This document shows, one piece after another, positions 1 to 9,327 of a stretch of 64,000 bases of DNA. Source of the stretch: Azoarcus sp. CIB (GTDB lineage Bacteria; Pseudomonadota; Gammaproteobacteria; Burkholderiales; Rhodocyclaceae); NCBI RefSeq assembly GCF_001190925.1, contig NZ_CP011072.1:1426001-1490000 (forward strand). The letters are read 5' to 3'. Positions within the stretch are counted from its first letter, which is position 1. Every line of letters begins with the position of its first letter. The notes below the pieces were generated by a model. That model made no database searches, was not told the origin of the DNA, and saw only the letters and a program-made list of their open reading frames with translations. The translations under genes and the position numbers were made by a program.

Positions 1-680
1 CGATGCGCCGCGGCGTGAACATGACCTACATCGTCGAGAACAACGGCGTGTACGGCCTCACCAAGGGACAGTTCTCCGCGACCGCCGACAAGGGCTCGAA
101 GAGCAAGAAGGGCGTCATCAACAGCGACAGCCCGATCGACCTTGCCATGCTCGCGCTGCAGCTCGGTGCCACCTATGTCGCGCGCAGCTTCTCCGGCGAC
201 AAGGAGCAGCTCGTGCCGCTCATCAAGGGCGCGCTGCGCCACGGCGGGCCGGCCTTCATCGACGTCATCAGTCCGTGCGTGACCTTCAACAACCACGCGG
301 GCTCGACCAAGAGCTACGACTACGTGCGCGAGCACAACGCGGCGGTGAACCGGCTCGACGTGATCCTGCCCAAGGCGCAGATCGAAGCGTCCTACCCGCC
401 AGGCAGCCTGCGCCGCGTCGTGCAGCACGACGGCTCGATCCTGCACCTGCGCAAGGTGGGCGTCGACTACGATCCGTCGGACCGCATCGGTGCGATGAAC
501 CACCTGCAGGAGCGTCAGGCGCTGGGCGAGATCGTCACCGGTCTGCTGTACGTCGACAGCAGCGGGCAGGACATGCACACCCACCTCAACACCGTGGAGA
601 AGTCGCTGAACCAGCTCGGCGATGCCTATCTGTGCCCCGGTAGCAAGGCACTCGAGGCGCTCAACGCGATGCTGCGCTGA
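1..680 (+). CDS. korB: 2-oxoacid:ferredoxin oxidoreductase beta subunit, 5' truncated by window edge
   Basis: This is the C-terminal two thirds of a thiamine-diphosphate-binding beta subunit of a 2-oxoacid (probably 2-oxoglutarate) ferredoxin oxidoreductase. The visible part has the ENNGVYGLTKGQ segment after the ThDP fold and the later FIDVISPCVTFNNH stretch, both typical of KorB. About 225 residues are visible; the family is usually near 340, so the start lies before the window. The alpha subunit should lie just upstream. In Thauera/Azoarcus relatives this enzyme regenerates reduced ferredoxin for benzoyl-CoA reductase; a similar role here is inference. A strong hairpin follows at 759-793. 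Confidence 0.85.
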   Translation, partial: MRRGVNMTYIVENNGVYGLTKGQFSATADKGSKSKKGVINSDSPIDLAMLALQLGATYVARSFSGDKEQLVPLIKGALRHGGPAFIDVISPCVTFNNHAGSTKSYDYVREHNAAVNRLDVILPKAQIEASYPPGSLRRVVQHDGSILHLRKVGVDYDPSDRIGAMNHLQERQALGEIVTGLLYVDSSGQDMHTHLNTVEKSLNQLGDAYLCPGSKALEALNAMLR

Positions 681-758
681 AGCGACGGCGGCAGCACGAC
701 ATCCCCGCGGGATTTGCATTCGCGGGGACTGTCCGTAACATGATGAACGGCTAGCCTG

Positions 759-793
759 AGAAGTCCGCCTCCGGTATCGTGGGGCGGACTTCT
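759..793 (+). terminator. Strong hairpin terminator after korB
   Basis: AGAAGTCCGCC (759-769) pairs perfectly with GGCGGACTTCT (783-793) across a 13-nt loop and is followed by TGCTTT. A weaker stem, TCCCCGCG/CGCGGGGA (702-709 and 721-728), lies upstream. The main hairpin ends only about 28 nt before the chosen start of the next gene, so that gene's promoter must lie before or inside the hairpin. Confidence 0.6.
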
Positions 794-821
794 TGCTTTG
801 GAAACGGGCGCGGGAATGCCG

Positions 822-1994
822 ATGCGCAAACTCTACCGGGGCCGCGATCCATATCGCGCCCAGAATATTGCCGAACTGCGCGCGATGGCCGCTGCGCGCA
901 TCCCCAACTTCTGCTTCGAATACCTCGAAGGCGGCGCGGACGACGAACTGACGCTGCGGCAGAACCGCGCGAGCTTCGATGCGATCAATTTCCAGCCTCG
1001 CACGCTGGTCGATGTGTCGGAGCGCGACCTCGGCTGCGATCTGTTCGGCGAGCGCATCGCGATGCCGGCGATCATCGCGCCGACCGGCTTCAACGGCCTG
1101 CTGTCGCACGAGGGCGACCTGATGCTCGCCGAGGTCGCGCGGGATGCCGGCATTCCGATGTGCCAGAGCATGGTGTCGACGGTGTCGCTGGAGCGTGTCG
1201 TGGCGAGCGGCGTGCGCCACTGGATGCAGATCTACCCGTTCAAGGATCGCGAGAACCTCGCCGGCGTCGTCAAGCGTGCCGAAGTTGCGGGCTCCGAGGC
1301 GATCGTGCTGACGACCGACGTCGCCGCCTTCGGCAACCGCGAATGGGACCGGCGCAACTACCGGGCGCCGATGAAGCTCAACCTCGACAACATGGTCGAC
1401 GTCGCGACGCGCTGGCGCTGGCTGTTCGATGTTCTGATCCCGCACGGCATGCCGCGCTTCCGCAACCTGGGCGACTTCCTGCCGCCGGGGCAGGACAGCG
1501 CGCGCAACGCGGCGACCTTCCTGTCGACCCAGATGGACCCGTCGCTGAACTGGGACGACGTCGCGTGGCTGCGCGACCTGTGGCCGCGCAAGCTGATCGT
1601 GAAGGGCATCCTGCGGCCGGACGACGCCGAACGTGCGAAGCAGTTGGGTGTGGACGGGCTGGTCATCACGAACCACGGCGGGCGGCAGCTCGACACCTGC
1701 GTGGCGCCGATCGAGGTGCTGCCGGAGATCCGCGAGGCGGTCGGGCCGGACATGACGCTGATCATCGACAGCGGCCTGCGCCGCGGCAGCGATTTCGTGA
1801 AGGCGCGCGCGCTCGGTGCCGACGCGGCGATGTCGGGGCGCGCGACGCTGTATGGCCTCGCTGCGGCGGGCAAGCCCGGTGTGGCGCGGGCGTTGGAGAT
1901 CCTGCGTTCGGAGATCGACCGCACGCTGGCGCTCCTCGGCTGCCCGGTGTTGACGCGTCTCGGGCCGGATTGCGTGCGCCTGCCGCTGCGCTGA
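822..1994 (+). CDS. FMN-dependent alpha-hydroxy-acid dehydrogenase/oxidase (LldD family)
   Basis: Oxidises an L-2-hydroxy acid such as lactate to the 2-oxo acid using FMN; the exact substrate cannot be read from sequence. Family landmarks in order are the YLEGGADDE segment near the N terminus, QIYPFKDRE, LTTDVAAFGNREWDRRNY, the active-site ITNHGGRQLD with the catalytic base near His285, and the FMN-phosphate region IDSGLRRGSDFVKA followed by a GRATLYGLAA segment. I chose ATG 822 because GGGA sits 6 nt upstream; ATG 816 and TTG 798 are in-frame alternatives. The resulting 390 aa is normal for the family. It stands alone downstream of a terminator hairpin. Confidence 0.85.
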   Translation: MRKLYRGRDPYRAQNIAELRAMAAARIPNFCFEYLEGGADDELTLRQNRASFDAINFQPRTLVDVSERDLGCDLFGERIAMPAIIAPTGFNGLLSHEGDLMLAEVARDAGIPMCQSMVSTVSLERVVASGVRHWMQIYPFKDRENLAGVVKRAEVAGSEAIVLTTDVAAFGNREWDRRNYRAPMKLNLDNMVDVATRWRWLFDVLIPHGMPRFRNLGDFLPPGQDSARNAATFLSTQMDPSLNWDDVAWLRDLWPRKLIVKGILRPDDAERAKQLGVDGLVITNHGGRQLDTCVAPIEVLPEIREAVGPDMTLIIDSGLRRGSDFVKARALGADAAMSGRATLYGLAAAGKPGVARALEILRSEIDRTLALLGCPVLTRLGPDCVRLPLR

Positions 1995-2119
1995 GGGGGC
2001 GCACGCGGCGGGACGCATGCGGCGCCCCGCAACTTATTGGCGTCGCGCACTCTCCGAACGCTACACTCTCGCCCTTGGCGGAATTTTCAGCATTTCCCGC
2101 AGCTTCTCAAAGGTATTCG

Positions 2120-2611
2120 ATGCACCCGCTTCACGATATTGACGCTCTCCTGTTGCTCGCCCTGGCGCTCGCTTCGAAGCGGCGCCCGGCCGAGCTTGCC
2201 GAAGCCGTCGCGGCAGTCGATCTGCTGCAGGGGGCCATCCCGTCCGAGGCGAAGCTGGCCGAGTCGTTCCAGCGCCTGTCGACGAACGGCCTCATCTGCG
2301 CGGAGGAGGGGCGCTTCGCGCTGAGCACGGCGTCGCAGGCGATCGTCACCGGCTTGCCGAAGAAGGCGGATACGGCCGAGCGGATCTTCGAAGTCCGGCA
2401 GCGGCTCGCCGCGCATGTCGCGCAGGGCGAGCAGGCCGAGGTCATGCCGACCATCGAGCAACTGAGCGCTGCAATCCTTGCACACCGCGCTTCGGGGCAG
2501 GGGGCGGGCAAGAACCTGCTGATGCCCAAGCCCAAGACCCCCGAACCCGAAAAGAAGCGCGCGGGGCACTGGCGCAAGCCGGCCAGCGCGGCGCGTCGGC
2601 GCAAGGGCTGA
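2120..2611 (+). CDS. Small hypothetical protein with basic C-terminal tail
   Basis: I do not recognise this 163-aa protein. The first ~110 residues are helical and alternate hydrophobic and charged residues in a way compatible with a winged-helix or helical bundle. The last ~35 residues are rich in K, R, P and A (MPKPKTPEPEKKRAGHWRKP), suggesting nucleic-acid or ribosome contact. ATG 2120 has AAAGG about 6 nt upstream. The reading frame stays open far upstream through the oxidase gene, but that is a shadow of GC-rich coding. Only 14 nt separate it from dbpA, so the two may be cotranscribed and related to RNA metabolism (inference). Confidence 0.6.
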   Translation: MHPLHDIDALLLLALALASKRRPAELAEAVAAVDLLQGAIPSEAKLAESFQRLSTNGLICAEEGRFALSTASQAIVTGLPKKADTAERIFEVRQRLAAHVAQGEQAEVMPTIEQLSAAILAHRASGQGAGKNLLMPKPKTPEPEKKRAGHWRKPASAARRRKG

Positions 2612-2625
2612 GGCGGAAGGTGAGC

Positions 2626-4104
2626 ATGAGCGAAGCGATCCCGCCGCAGGCGGACCCGGCCGCCCCGGACCCGACCCCGGCTGCGCTGGGTCCAACCCCG
2701 GCTGCGCTGGGACCAGCCCTCGCCGGACGGTCGTTCGGCGAGCTGCCGCTGTCGCCCGCGCTGCTGGCCACGCTGGAGCAGCTCGAATACCGGACGATGA
2801 CGCCGATCCAGGCGGCGAGCCTGCCGTTGGCGCTCGCCGGCCACGACCTCATCGCGCAGGCCAAGACCGGCAGCGGCAAGACCGCGGCCTTCGCGCTGAC
2901 ACTGCTCACCAACCTGAATCCGCGCCGCTTCGCGGTGCAGGCGATGGTGCTGTGCCCGACGCGCGAGCTGGCCGACCAGGTGACGCAGGAGATCCGCCGT
3001 CTCGCGCGCGCCGAAGACAACATCAAGATCCTTGCGCTGTGCGGGGGCACGACCATGCGTCCGCAACGGGCGAGCCTGGAGCATGGCGCGCACATCGTCG
3101 TCGGCACGCCGGGGCGCATCATGGATCACCTCGATCGCGGCAGCCTCAAGCTGGATGCGCTCAACACGCTGGTGCTCGACGAAGCGGATCGCATGCTGGA
3201 CATGGGCTTCTACGACGACATCGCATTCGTCGCCAGCCAGTGCCCGGTGCGGCGCCAGACCTTGCTGTTCTCGGCGACCTATCCCGAGGGGATCGAGAGG
3301 TTGGCGCAGCAGTTCCTGCGCAATCCCCAGGAAGTGAAGCTGCTGGAGCAGCACGAAGGCAGCAAGATCCGTCAGCGCTTCTACGAGATCAAGCACGACG
3401 AGCGCCTGCAGGCTGTGGGCACGCTGCTCAAGCACTATCGCCCGGTCAGCACGCTGGCGTTCTGCAACACGAAGCAGCAGTGTCGGGAACTGGTGGAGGT
3501 TCTGCACAAGCAGGGCTTCCATGCGCTGACGCTGAACGGTGACCTCGAACAGCGCGAGCGCGACCAGGTGCTGATCCAGTTCGCCAACCGCAGCTGCTCG
3601 GTGCTGGTCGCGACCGACGTGGCGGCGCGCGGTCTCGACATCGCGCAACTCGAAGCGGTGATCAACGTCGACGTCACGCCGGATCCCGAAGTCCACATCC
3701 ACCGCATCGGTCGCACTGGCCGCGCCGACGAGGATGGCTGGGCGCTGACGCTGTGCAGCCCGGCCGACAAGCGCCGCGTGGCGACCATCGCGCAGATGAT
3801 GGGCAGCGAACCGGAGTGGCACGGCCTGGGTTCCCTGCAGGGCGGGGACGATTCGCCGCTGGTGCCGCCGATGGTGACGCTGCAGATCCTCGGCGGGCGC
3901 AAGGACAAGATCCGGCCCGGTGACGTGCTCGGCGCGCTGACGGGCGAGGCCGGTTTCACGCGCGAGCAGGTCGGCAAGATCACCGTGACCGACCAGACGA
4001 CCTACGTCGCGGTCGTGCGCGACATCGCGCGCGAAGCCGCGCGCCGGCTGTCCGCGGGCAGGCTCAAGGGCAAGCCGGTGAAGGTGCGCGCGCTGGCCGA
4101 CTGA
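2626..4104 (+). CDS. dbpA: ATP-dependent RNA helicase DbpA
   Basis: DEAD-box helicase that in E. coli acts on 23S rRNA during 50S assembly. Visible motifs are the Q-motif (MTPIQAASLP), AKTGSGKT (Walker A), PTRELA, TPGRIMDH, VLDEADRMLD (DEAD), SATYP, the C-terminal helicase motifs VATDVAARGLDI and HRIGRTGR, and a ~75-residue DbpA-type RNA-binding domain (TLQILGGRKDKIRPGDVLGAL onward). Length is 492 aa. ATG 2626 is preferred over GTG 2620 because GGAAGG ends 5 nt before it. The N-terminal ~35 residues hold a tandem repeat (PTPAALG twice, from a near-perfect 21-bp DNA repeat) absent from typical DbpA. Confidence 0.93.
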   Translation: MSEAIPPQADPAAPDPTPAALGPTPAALGPALAGRSFGELPLSPALLATLEQLEYRTMTPIQAASLPLALAGHDLIAQAKTGSGKTAAFALTLLTNLNPRRFAVQAMVLCPTRELADQVTQEIRRLARAEDNIKILALCGGTTMRPQRASLEHGAHIVVGTPGRIMDHLDRGSLKLDALNTLVLDEADRMLDMGFYDDIAFVASQCPVRRQTLLFSATYPEGIERLAQQFLRNPQEVKLLEQHEGSKIRQRFYEIKHDERLQAVGTLLKHYRPVSTLAFCNTKQQCRELVEVLHKQGFHALTLNGDLEQRERDQVLIQFANRSCSVLVATDVAARGLDIAQLEAVINVDVTPDPEVHIHRIGRTGRADEDGWALTLCSPADKRRVATIAQMMGSEPEWHGLGSLQGGDDSPLVPPMVTLQILGGRKDKIRPGDVLGALTGEAGFTREQVGKITVTDQTTYVAVVRDIAREAARRLSAGRLKGKPVKVRALAD

Positions 4105-4110
4105 TCGTCG

Positions 4111-4638
4111 TCAGGCTGCGGCCGACCACAGCGGCCGGCCGGTGGCGTCGAGGTGGCACAGGTAGGTGCGTACATCGAACTCCAGCTGATGGTAGTCCGG
4201 TTCCATATGGCAGCACAGCTGGTAGAAGGCCTTGTCGTGCTCGCGCTCGCGGATGTGCGCGAGCTCATGCACGACGATCATGCGCAGGAAGGCCTCCGGC
4301 ATGTCGCGGAAGACGGTCGCGACGCGGATCTCGCACTTCGACTTGAGCTTTGCGCCTTGTACGCGCGCGATGCGCGTGTGGGTGCCGAGGGCGTGCTGGA
4401 TGACCTGCAGCTTGCTGTCGAAGGCGACCTTGCTCAACTGCCCGGCATTGCGCAGGTACCCGCCCTTGATGTCCTGCACGTAGTCGTACAGCGCCTTGTC
4501 GGTGCGCACGCCGTGGGCTTGCGGGTACTTGCGCAGCAGCAGTTCGGCGAGCCGCTCCTGCCCGATCAGGTCGCGGACCTGGGCGGCAAGGGCGGGCGGG
4601 TAGCCGGCAAGATAATCGGGAGCGGTTCGGGGACGCAT
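4111..4638 (-). CDS. YgjP-like metallopeptidase domain protein
   Basis: A 175-aa protein with the zinc-binding HELAHIREREHDKAFY motif, preceded by a beta-rich region; this is the YgjP/DUF45 (M48-related) pattern of a small soluble metalloprotease fold. The family role is poorly defined. It is convergent with dbpA (6 nt between the stop codons) and faces away from the gapN operon. The first Met at 4638 gives a normal family length. No signal peptide or membrane segment is visible. Confidence 0.8.
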   Translation of the reverse strand: MRPRTAPDYLAGYPPALAAQVRDLIGQERLAELLLRKYPQAHGVRTDKALYDYVQDIKGGYLRNAGQLSKVAFDSKLQVIQHALGTHTRIARVQGAKLKSKCEIRVATVFRDMPEAFLRMIVVHELAHIREREHDKAFYQLCCHMEPDYHQLEFDVRTYLCHLDATGRPLWSAAA

Positions 4639-4783
4639 GGGCGGATCGGGTGTCGCGAAGGCGCGATTGTACCGGTGGCGCGATCGTGTGCCCGCACCGG
4701 TGGGTCAGAATTGTCCGGCGTGAAAAACGGGCCGGTATCGGACCGCAGAGCGGTGATCCCGGCCCGGGGGCGAACGCGGTCGC

Positions 4784-6421
4784 TTACAGGATGAAGCGCG
4801 TGTTCACGAAGTTCGACTTGTTGCCGAGCACGATGCTGTCGAGGAGCTTCTTCGACGCCTCGGTCTGCTTCGCTGCGACCATCGTGCGGATCGAGAACGC
4901 GCGCAGTGCGTCATGCACCGACAGCGTGCCTTCGGCCGAATCCTTGCGCCCCGTGAAGGGGAAAACGTCAGGGCCCCTCTGGCACTGGGCGTTGAGGTTC
5001 ACGCGGCACACCTGATTGACGAGCGGATCGACGAGATTCGCGATCTGGCCCGGGTTGGTGCCGAAGATCGAGACCTGCTGGCCGTGGTCGGAGCTGATCA
5101 CGTAGTCGAGCGCGGTTTCGATGTCCTCGAAGGGCGCGACCGGGATCACCGGGCCGAACTGCTCCTCGCGGTAGAGCTTCATGCCATCTTTCACCGGGAA
5201 CACCACGGCCGGGTAGAACAGCGTCTCGACCGACGCGCCGCCATTCTCGTTCAACACCTTCGCGCCCTTCGCGATGGCATCGGCGATGCACTCGTTCATG
5301 TAGCCGACGTTCGCCATCTCGGGCAGCGGGGTGATCGTCACGCCCTTTTCCCACGGCATGCCGATCTTCAACTTGCCGATCTCCTCGCTGAAGCGGCGCA
5401 GGAACTGGTCGGCAATCGCCTGATGCACAAGGATCATCTTGATCGCGGTGCAGCGCTGGCCGTTGAAGGACAAGGTGCCCGCGATGCACTCCTTGACCGT
5501 GAGTTCGATGTCCGCGTCCGGCAGGATGATCGCTGCGTTCTTGGCTTCGAGGCCCAGCACCGCGCGCAGGCGGTTGGTCTTCGGATGCGCCTTCTTCAAC
5601 TGGTCCGCGACCTTGCTGGAGCCGATCAGCGCCAGCACATTGACCTTCCCCGAGCTCATGATGTGCGGCACGACGACATGGCCCTCGCCATACACGATGT
5701 TGATCACGCCCGCCGGGAAGGCGCTGCGGAAGGCCTCCAGCATCGGGTAGTACAGCAACACGCCGAAGCGCGGCGGCTTGAAGAGCACGACGTTGCCCAT
5801 GATCAGCGCCGGGATCAGCGTTGTGAAGGTCTCGTTCATCGGGTAGTTGTACGGGCCCATGCACAGCACGATGCCGAGCGGCGAGCGGCGGATCTGCGCG
5901 ATCGTGCCGTCGACGATCTGGAAGCGCGAGTTCGCGTTGTCGAGGTTCTTCAGCTCGGCGATGGTCGCCTTGATGTAGTCGATCGTGCGGTCGAACTCCT
6001 TCTCCGAGTCCGTGAGGCTCTTGCCGATCTCCCACATGATCAGGTTCACGATCTCTTGCCGGTGCGCGAGGATCTGGTTGGTGAAGTTCTCGACGCAGGC
6101 GATGCGTTCGGCGACCGGCATCGTCGGCCACTGGCCGCGGCCGTTGTCATACGCGGCGACCGCGGCGGCGATCGCGGCATCGGCTTCGGCGGTGCCGGTG
6201 ACGGGGAAGCTGCCCAGTTCGACGTGCGTCAGGCTGCCATCGGCGGCGCGCAGCGCGACCGGGGAGTAGACCGGATGGGTCTCGCCCTTCCAGATCTGCA
6301 TCGCGCCATTGAGCAGGATCGCGCGCTGGTGCAGCGGCGCGAGGATGCGGCATTCGGCGGGAACGTCGGATTCGGTGGGGAACAGGGCATGCAGGCGGGC
6401 CTGGATGGGGGGGACGTTCAT
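4784..6421 (-). CDS. gapN: NADP-dependent glyceraldehyde-3-phosphate dehydrogenase (non-phosphorylating, GapN type)
   Basis: Aldehyde dehydrogenase superfamily member, 545 aa, most like the GapN branch that oxidises glyceraldehyde-3-phosphate directly to 3-phosphoglycerate with NADP. The general base region is LGLEAKN (Glu ~292) and the catalytic cysteine is in [10 protein letters not shown] (Cys ~324). A long N-terminal extension (~70 residues) matches the betaproteobacterial forms I know. Its ATG (6421-6419) overlaps the eda stop by 4 nt (ATGA), and an AG-rich Shine-Dalgarno (GAGAGAGA) lies upstream, so it is translationally coupled in edd-eda-gapN. This placement right after the KDPG aldolase that makes glyceraldehyde-3-phosphate is the main support for the substrate. 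Confidence 0.82.
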   Translation of the reverse strand: MNVPPIQARLHALFPTESDVPAECRILAPLHQRAILLNGAMQIWKGETHPVYSPVALRAADGSLTHVELGSFPVTGTAEADAAIAAAVAAYDNGRGQWPTMPVAERIACVENFTNQILAHRQEIVNLIMWEIGKSLTDSEKEFDRTIDYIKATIAELKNLDNANSRFQIVDGTIAQIRRSPLGIVLCMGPYNYPMNETFTTLIPALIMGNVVLFKPPRFGVLLYYPMLEAFRSAFPAGVINIVYGEGHVVVPHIMSSGKVNVLALIGSSKVADQLKKAHPKTNRLRAVLGLEAKNAAIILPDADIELTVKECIAGTLSFNGQRCTAIKMILVHQAIADQFLRRFSEEIGKLKIGMPWEKGVTITPLPEMANVGYMNECIADAIAKGAKVLNENGGASVETLFYPAVVFPVKDGMKLYREEQFGPVIPVAPFEDIETALDYVISSDHGQQVSIFGTNPGQIANLVDPLVNQVCRVNLNAQCQRGPDVFPFTGRKDSAEGTLSVHDALRAFSIRTMVAAKQTEASKKLLDSIVLGNKSNFVNTRFIL

Positions 6422-7095
6422 GAGTGTCTCTCTCTCGATCGATCTCGTTGTCTCGATGCGGTAGCAGCTCCGGGCGGGCGAAGCGCCGCAGCGGCACGGG
6501 CGAGGTCGGTGATCGCCGCCCAGTCGCCGGCGCGCACACGGTCGCCGGGGGTGAGCCACGATCCGCCGACGCATGCGACGTTGGGCAACGCGAGGAAATT
6601 CGGCGCGCTGGCGGCGTCGATGCCGCCGGTGGGGCAGAAGCGCACCTGCGGGAAGGGGCCGCCCAGTGCCTTGAGCATGCCGATGCCGCCCGCCTGCGCC
6701 GCGGGGAAGAACTTCATCGCAGTGTAGCCGGCCGCGAGCGCGTTGATCACCTCCGACGGCGTCATCACGCCGGGCAGCAGCGGGATTGCGGATTCGCGCC
6801 CGGCGCGCAGCAGCTCGGGCGAGGCGCCCGGGCTCACGGCGAACACAGCACCGGCTTCGGCCGCGGCGGCGAGATCGGCCGGCGTGACGACGGTGCCGAC
6901 GCCGACGATCGCATCGGGGACTTCGGCGCGGATCGCGCGCACGCTCTCGAGCGCCGCGGCGGTGCGCAGCGTCACCTCCAGCACGCGGATGCCGCCGGCG
7001 ACCAGCGCGCGGGCGAGCGGCACCGCATCGGCGACCTTGTCGAGGACGATCACCGGCATGACGGGGCTGGCGGCGAGCAGGGCGTTGATTTCCAT
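6418..7095 (-). CDS. eda: 2-dehydro-3-deoxy-phosphogluconate (KDPG) aldolase
   Basis: Cleaves KDPG to pyruvate and glyceraldehyde-3-phosphate, the last step specific to the Entner-Doudoroff pathway. Class I aldolase: Schiff-base Lys ~128 in YTAMKFFPA, with Glu40 and Arg44 in RVLEVTLRT and the [11 protein letters not shown] segment. It is 225 aa, slightly longer than usual because of an Arg/Ser-rich tail. It starts 23 nt after edd and overlaps gapN by 4 nt. Confidence 0.93.
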   Translation of the reverse strand: MEINALLAASPVMPVIVLDKVADAVPLARALVAGGIRVLEVTLRTAAALESVRAIRAEVPDAIVGVGTVVTPADLAAAAEAGAVFAVSPGASPELLRAGRESAIPLLPGVMTPSEVINALAAGYTAMKFFPAAQAGGIGMLKALGGPFPQVRFCPTGGIDAASAPNFLALPNVACVGGSWLTPGDRVRAGDWAAITDLARAAAALRPPGAATASRQRDRSRERHS

Positions 7096-7118
7096 GCGGG
7101 GGCTCTCCGGTGTCGGGT

Positions 7119-8966
7119 TCAGGCCGCCGGTAGCGGGCCGGGCAGGGTCGAGCCGAAGGTGCTGGCGCCCTGTTCGGCGCCGCTCGCGTTGGCTCGGGCA
7201 TTGAAGAAGAGTTCGCGGCCGGTGCCGTGCTGGTTCGCGTCGAGGTTTTCCGTCGCGACCTCCCGCGCATCCCATTCGGCCGCGTCGACCAGCGCTGCGA
7301 GCGTGCCGGCCTCCGCATCGACGCGGATCACGTCGCCGTCGCGCACCTTGGCGAGCGGTCCGCCAGCGAGGCATTCCGGTGTGACGTGGATCGCTGCCGG
7401 CACCTTGCCCGAAGCGCCTGACATGCGCCCGTCGGTCACCAGCGCGACGTGGTAGCCCTGGTCCTGCAGCACGCCGAGTGCCGGCGTCAGCTTGTGCAGT
7501 TCCGGCATGCCATTCGCCCGCGGCCCCTGGAAGCGCACCACGGCGACGAAGTCGCGCGTCAGTTCGCCCCGCTTGAAGGCCGCCATCAGGTCGTCCTGGC
7601 CGTTGAACACGATCGCCGGCGCTTCGACGACGCGGTGCTCCGGTTTCACCGCGGACACCTTGATCACCGCACGGCCGAGATTTCCCTGCAGCAGCTTCAG
7701 GCCGCCGTCGGCGCTGAACGGTTCGGCGGCCGTGCGCAGCACCGTCGTGTCGAGGCTTTGCGCGACGGCCCCGCGCCACGCGACGCGTCCGTCGTCCAGC
7801 CACGGTTCCTCGGTGTAACGCTGGAGCCCTTCGCCCATCACGGTCGTGACGTCACCGTGCAGCAGGCCGGCGCCGAGCAGTTCGCGGATCAGGAAGCCCA
7901 TGCCGCCGGCCGCGTGGAAGTGGTTCACGTCGGCGCTGCCGTTCGGGTAGATGCGCGTGAGCAGCGGCACAGCGGCGGAAAGCTCGTCGAAGTCGTTCCA
8001 GTCGATGTAGATGCCGGCCGCCGCGGCGATCGCGACGAGGTGGATCGTGTGGTTGGTCGAGCCGCCGGTCACGAGCAGGCCGACGATCGCGTTGGCGATC
8101 GTGCGCTCGTCCACCACCTGCGCGATCGGGATGTACTCGTTGCCCAGGCGCGTGATGTGGGCCAGGCGCTGCGCGGCTGCGCGCGTCAGGCCGTCGCGCA
8201 GCGCGGTGCCCGGATTCACGAAGGCCGCGCCGGGCAGGTGCAGGCCCATCACCTCCATCAGCATCTGGTTGCTGTTCGCGGTGCCGTAGAAGGTGCACGT
8301 GCCGGGGCCGTGGTAGGCCGCCATCTCGGATGCCAGCAGCTCCTCGCGCGTCGCAAGACCCTGCGCGAAGTTCTGGCGCACGCGCGCCTTTTCGTCGTTG
8401 CCGATGCCGGTGGTCATCGGGCCGGCCGGCACGAAGATGGTCGGCAGGTGGCCGAACTGCAGCGCGCCGATCAGCAGACCGGGCACGATCTTGTCGCATA
8501 CGCCCAGGCACAGCGCGCCGTCGAAGACGTTGTGCGACAGCGCCACGGCCGTCGCCATCGCGATCACGTCGCGCGAGAAGAGGGACAGCTCCATGCCGGC
8601 CTCGCCCTGCGTGACGCCATCGCACATCGCCGGCACGCCGCCTGCGAACTGCGCGACCGCGCCGGCACCGCGTGCCGCGTCCTTGATCAGCGCCGGCATG
8701 CGCTCCAAAGGCTGGTGCGCGGAGAGCATGTCGTTATAGGCGGATACGATCCCCAGGTTCGGCAGACGTGCCTGGCGCAGCACGAGCTTGTCGTTCGCTT
8801 CAAACGCCGCGTACGCATGGGCCTGGTTGGCGCAGGACACGTGCATGCGTGCCGTGCCGGCGGCGCGGGTTGCGGCATCGACGCGCAGGAGATACGCAGC
8901 GCGCGATGCGGCGCTGCGGGCGCGGATGCGGTCGGTGACGCGGGCGAGGATGGGGCTGAGGGACAT
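7119..8966 (-). CDS. edd: Phosphogluconate dehydratase
   Basis: Dehydrates 6-phosphogluconate to KDPG. The 615-aa length and conserved blocks ([87 protein letters not shown]) are those of the IlvD/Edd family, with cysteines expected to hold the Fe-S cluster. ATG 8966 has AAGGAGG 4 nt upstream, a strong ribosome site. First gene of edd-eda-gapN; its control region carries a HexR-type operator at 9039-9053. Confidence 0.95.
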   Translation of the reverse strand: MSLSPILARVTDRIRARSAASRAAYLLRVDAATRAAGTARMHVSCANQAHAYAAFEANDKLVLRQARLPNLGIVSAYNDMLSAHQPLERMPALIKDAARGAGAVAQFAGGVPAMCDGVTQGEAGMELSLFSRDVIAMATAVALSHNVFDGALCLGVCDKIVPGLLIGALQFGHLPTIFVPAGPMTTGIGNDEKARVRQNFAQGLATREELLASEMAAYHGPGTCTFYGTANSNQMLMEVMGLHLPGAAFVNPGTALRDGLTRAAAQRLAHITRLGNEYIPIAQVVDERTIANAIVGLLVTGGSTNHTIHLVAIAAAAGIYIDWNDFDELSAAVPLLTRIYPNGSADVNHFHAAGGMGFLIRELLGAGLLHGDVTTVMGEGLQRYTEEPWLDDGRVAWRGAVAQSLDTTVLRTAAEPFSADGGLKLLQGNLGRAVIKVSAVKPEHRVVEAPAIVFNGQDDLMAAFKRGELTRDFVAVVRFQGPRANGMPELHKLTPALGVLQDQGYHVALVTDGRMSGASGKVPAAIHVTPECLAGGPLAKVRDGDVIRVDAEAGTLAALVDAAEWDAREVATENLDANQHGTGRELFFNARANASGAEQGASTFGSTLPGPLPAA

Positions 8967-9036
8967 GCGGCCTCCTTCGTGTCGTGGCGTCGCCCGAAGG
9001 CTTGCATGGAGCGTCCTGGCGAATCGCCTTGATACA

Positions 9037-9066
9037 AGTGTAGATTTGCTACATTTGGAAAGGCAA
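9037..9066 (-). promoter_or_regulatory. Candidate sigma70 promoter of edd-eda-gapN
   Basis: On the minus strand, TTGCCT (9066-9061) and TACACT (9042-9037) are separated by 18 bp. The HexR-like palindrome at 9039-9053 fills the spacer and overlaps the -10 box, so bound repressor would block polymerase. Confidence 0.4.
9039..9053. promoter_or_regulatory. HexR operator, edd side
   Basis: TGTAGATTTGCTACA is a perfect TGTAG-N5-CTACA palindrome. It resembles the TGTA-centre-TACA operators known for HexR in other proteobacteria. It lies 73 nt upstream of the edd start in the region shared with zwf, and hexR itself is in the zwf operon. Confidence 0.7.
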
Positions 9067-9216
9067 GTCTCTTTTTGCAAGAAACGCCTGATCCCGTTGC
9101 GCCGCAACTCACGCCAAGCGCAAGACGCTCGTATTTCCTTTCATACGCTGAATTGCAGCGGCGTTTGCGGGGATTTTAGACTCCATGTTGAAACAAGAAT
9201 AGCTTACAAGATCGTG

Positions 9217-9245
9217 TTGACTTGCTACGTTCCGCTGCCTTTAAT
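9217..9245 (+). promoter_or_regulatory. Candidate sigma70 promoter of zwf-pgl-hexR-pgi
   Basis: TTGACT (9217-9222), a 17-bp spacer and TTTAAT (9240-9245). Transcription would begin near 9252, inside the second HexR-like palindrome at 9250-9264, about 75 nt before the zwf start. Confidence 0.5.
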
Positions 9246-9249
9246 TGGC

Positions 9250-9264
9250 TGTAGATTTACTACC
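9250..9264. promoter_or_regulatory. HexR operator, zwf side
   Basis: TGTAGATTTACTACC differs from a perfect TGTAG-N5-CTACA palindrome only in its last base. It overlaps the predicted zwf transcription start. A weaker relative, TGTTGACTTGCTACG (9215-9229), overlaps the -35 box and matches the edd-side site at 12 of 15 positions. Confidence 0.65.
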
Positions 9265-9327
9265 GACTTGTTCCGGCAGCCCGGAAAGGCGGCGTACCGA
9301 CCCGAACAAACCGACGAGGCGAAAAAA

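Noticed and set aside
779-2119. A long forward frame running through the oxidase gene into the small hypothetical gene
   Set aside because: Its translation in this part is Arg/Ala-rich and lacks family motifs; the oxidase in the other frame is clearly real. Only 2120-2611 of this frame is supported.
2640-2725. Tandem repeat at the dbpA 5' end as a possible CRISPR or regulatory array
   Set aside because: Only two in-frame 21-bp units with no spacers; it encodes a Pro/Ala linker. No CRISPR array was seen anywhere in the window.
4913-6727. 604-residue forward frame opposite gapN and eda
   Set aside because: Antisense shadow of GC-rich genes; composition is dominated by R, D, H, V and A, and no motif is visible, while the minus-strand enzymes have intact catalytic residues.
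7449-9032. 527-residue forward frame opposite edd
   Set aside because: Antisense shadow of Edd with the same biased composition and no domain pattern.
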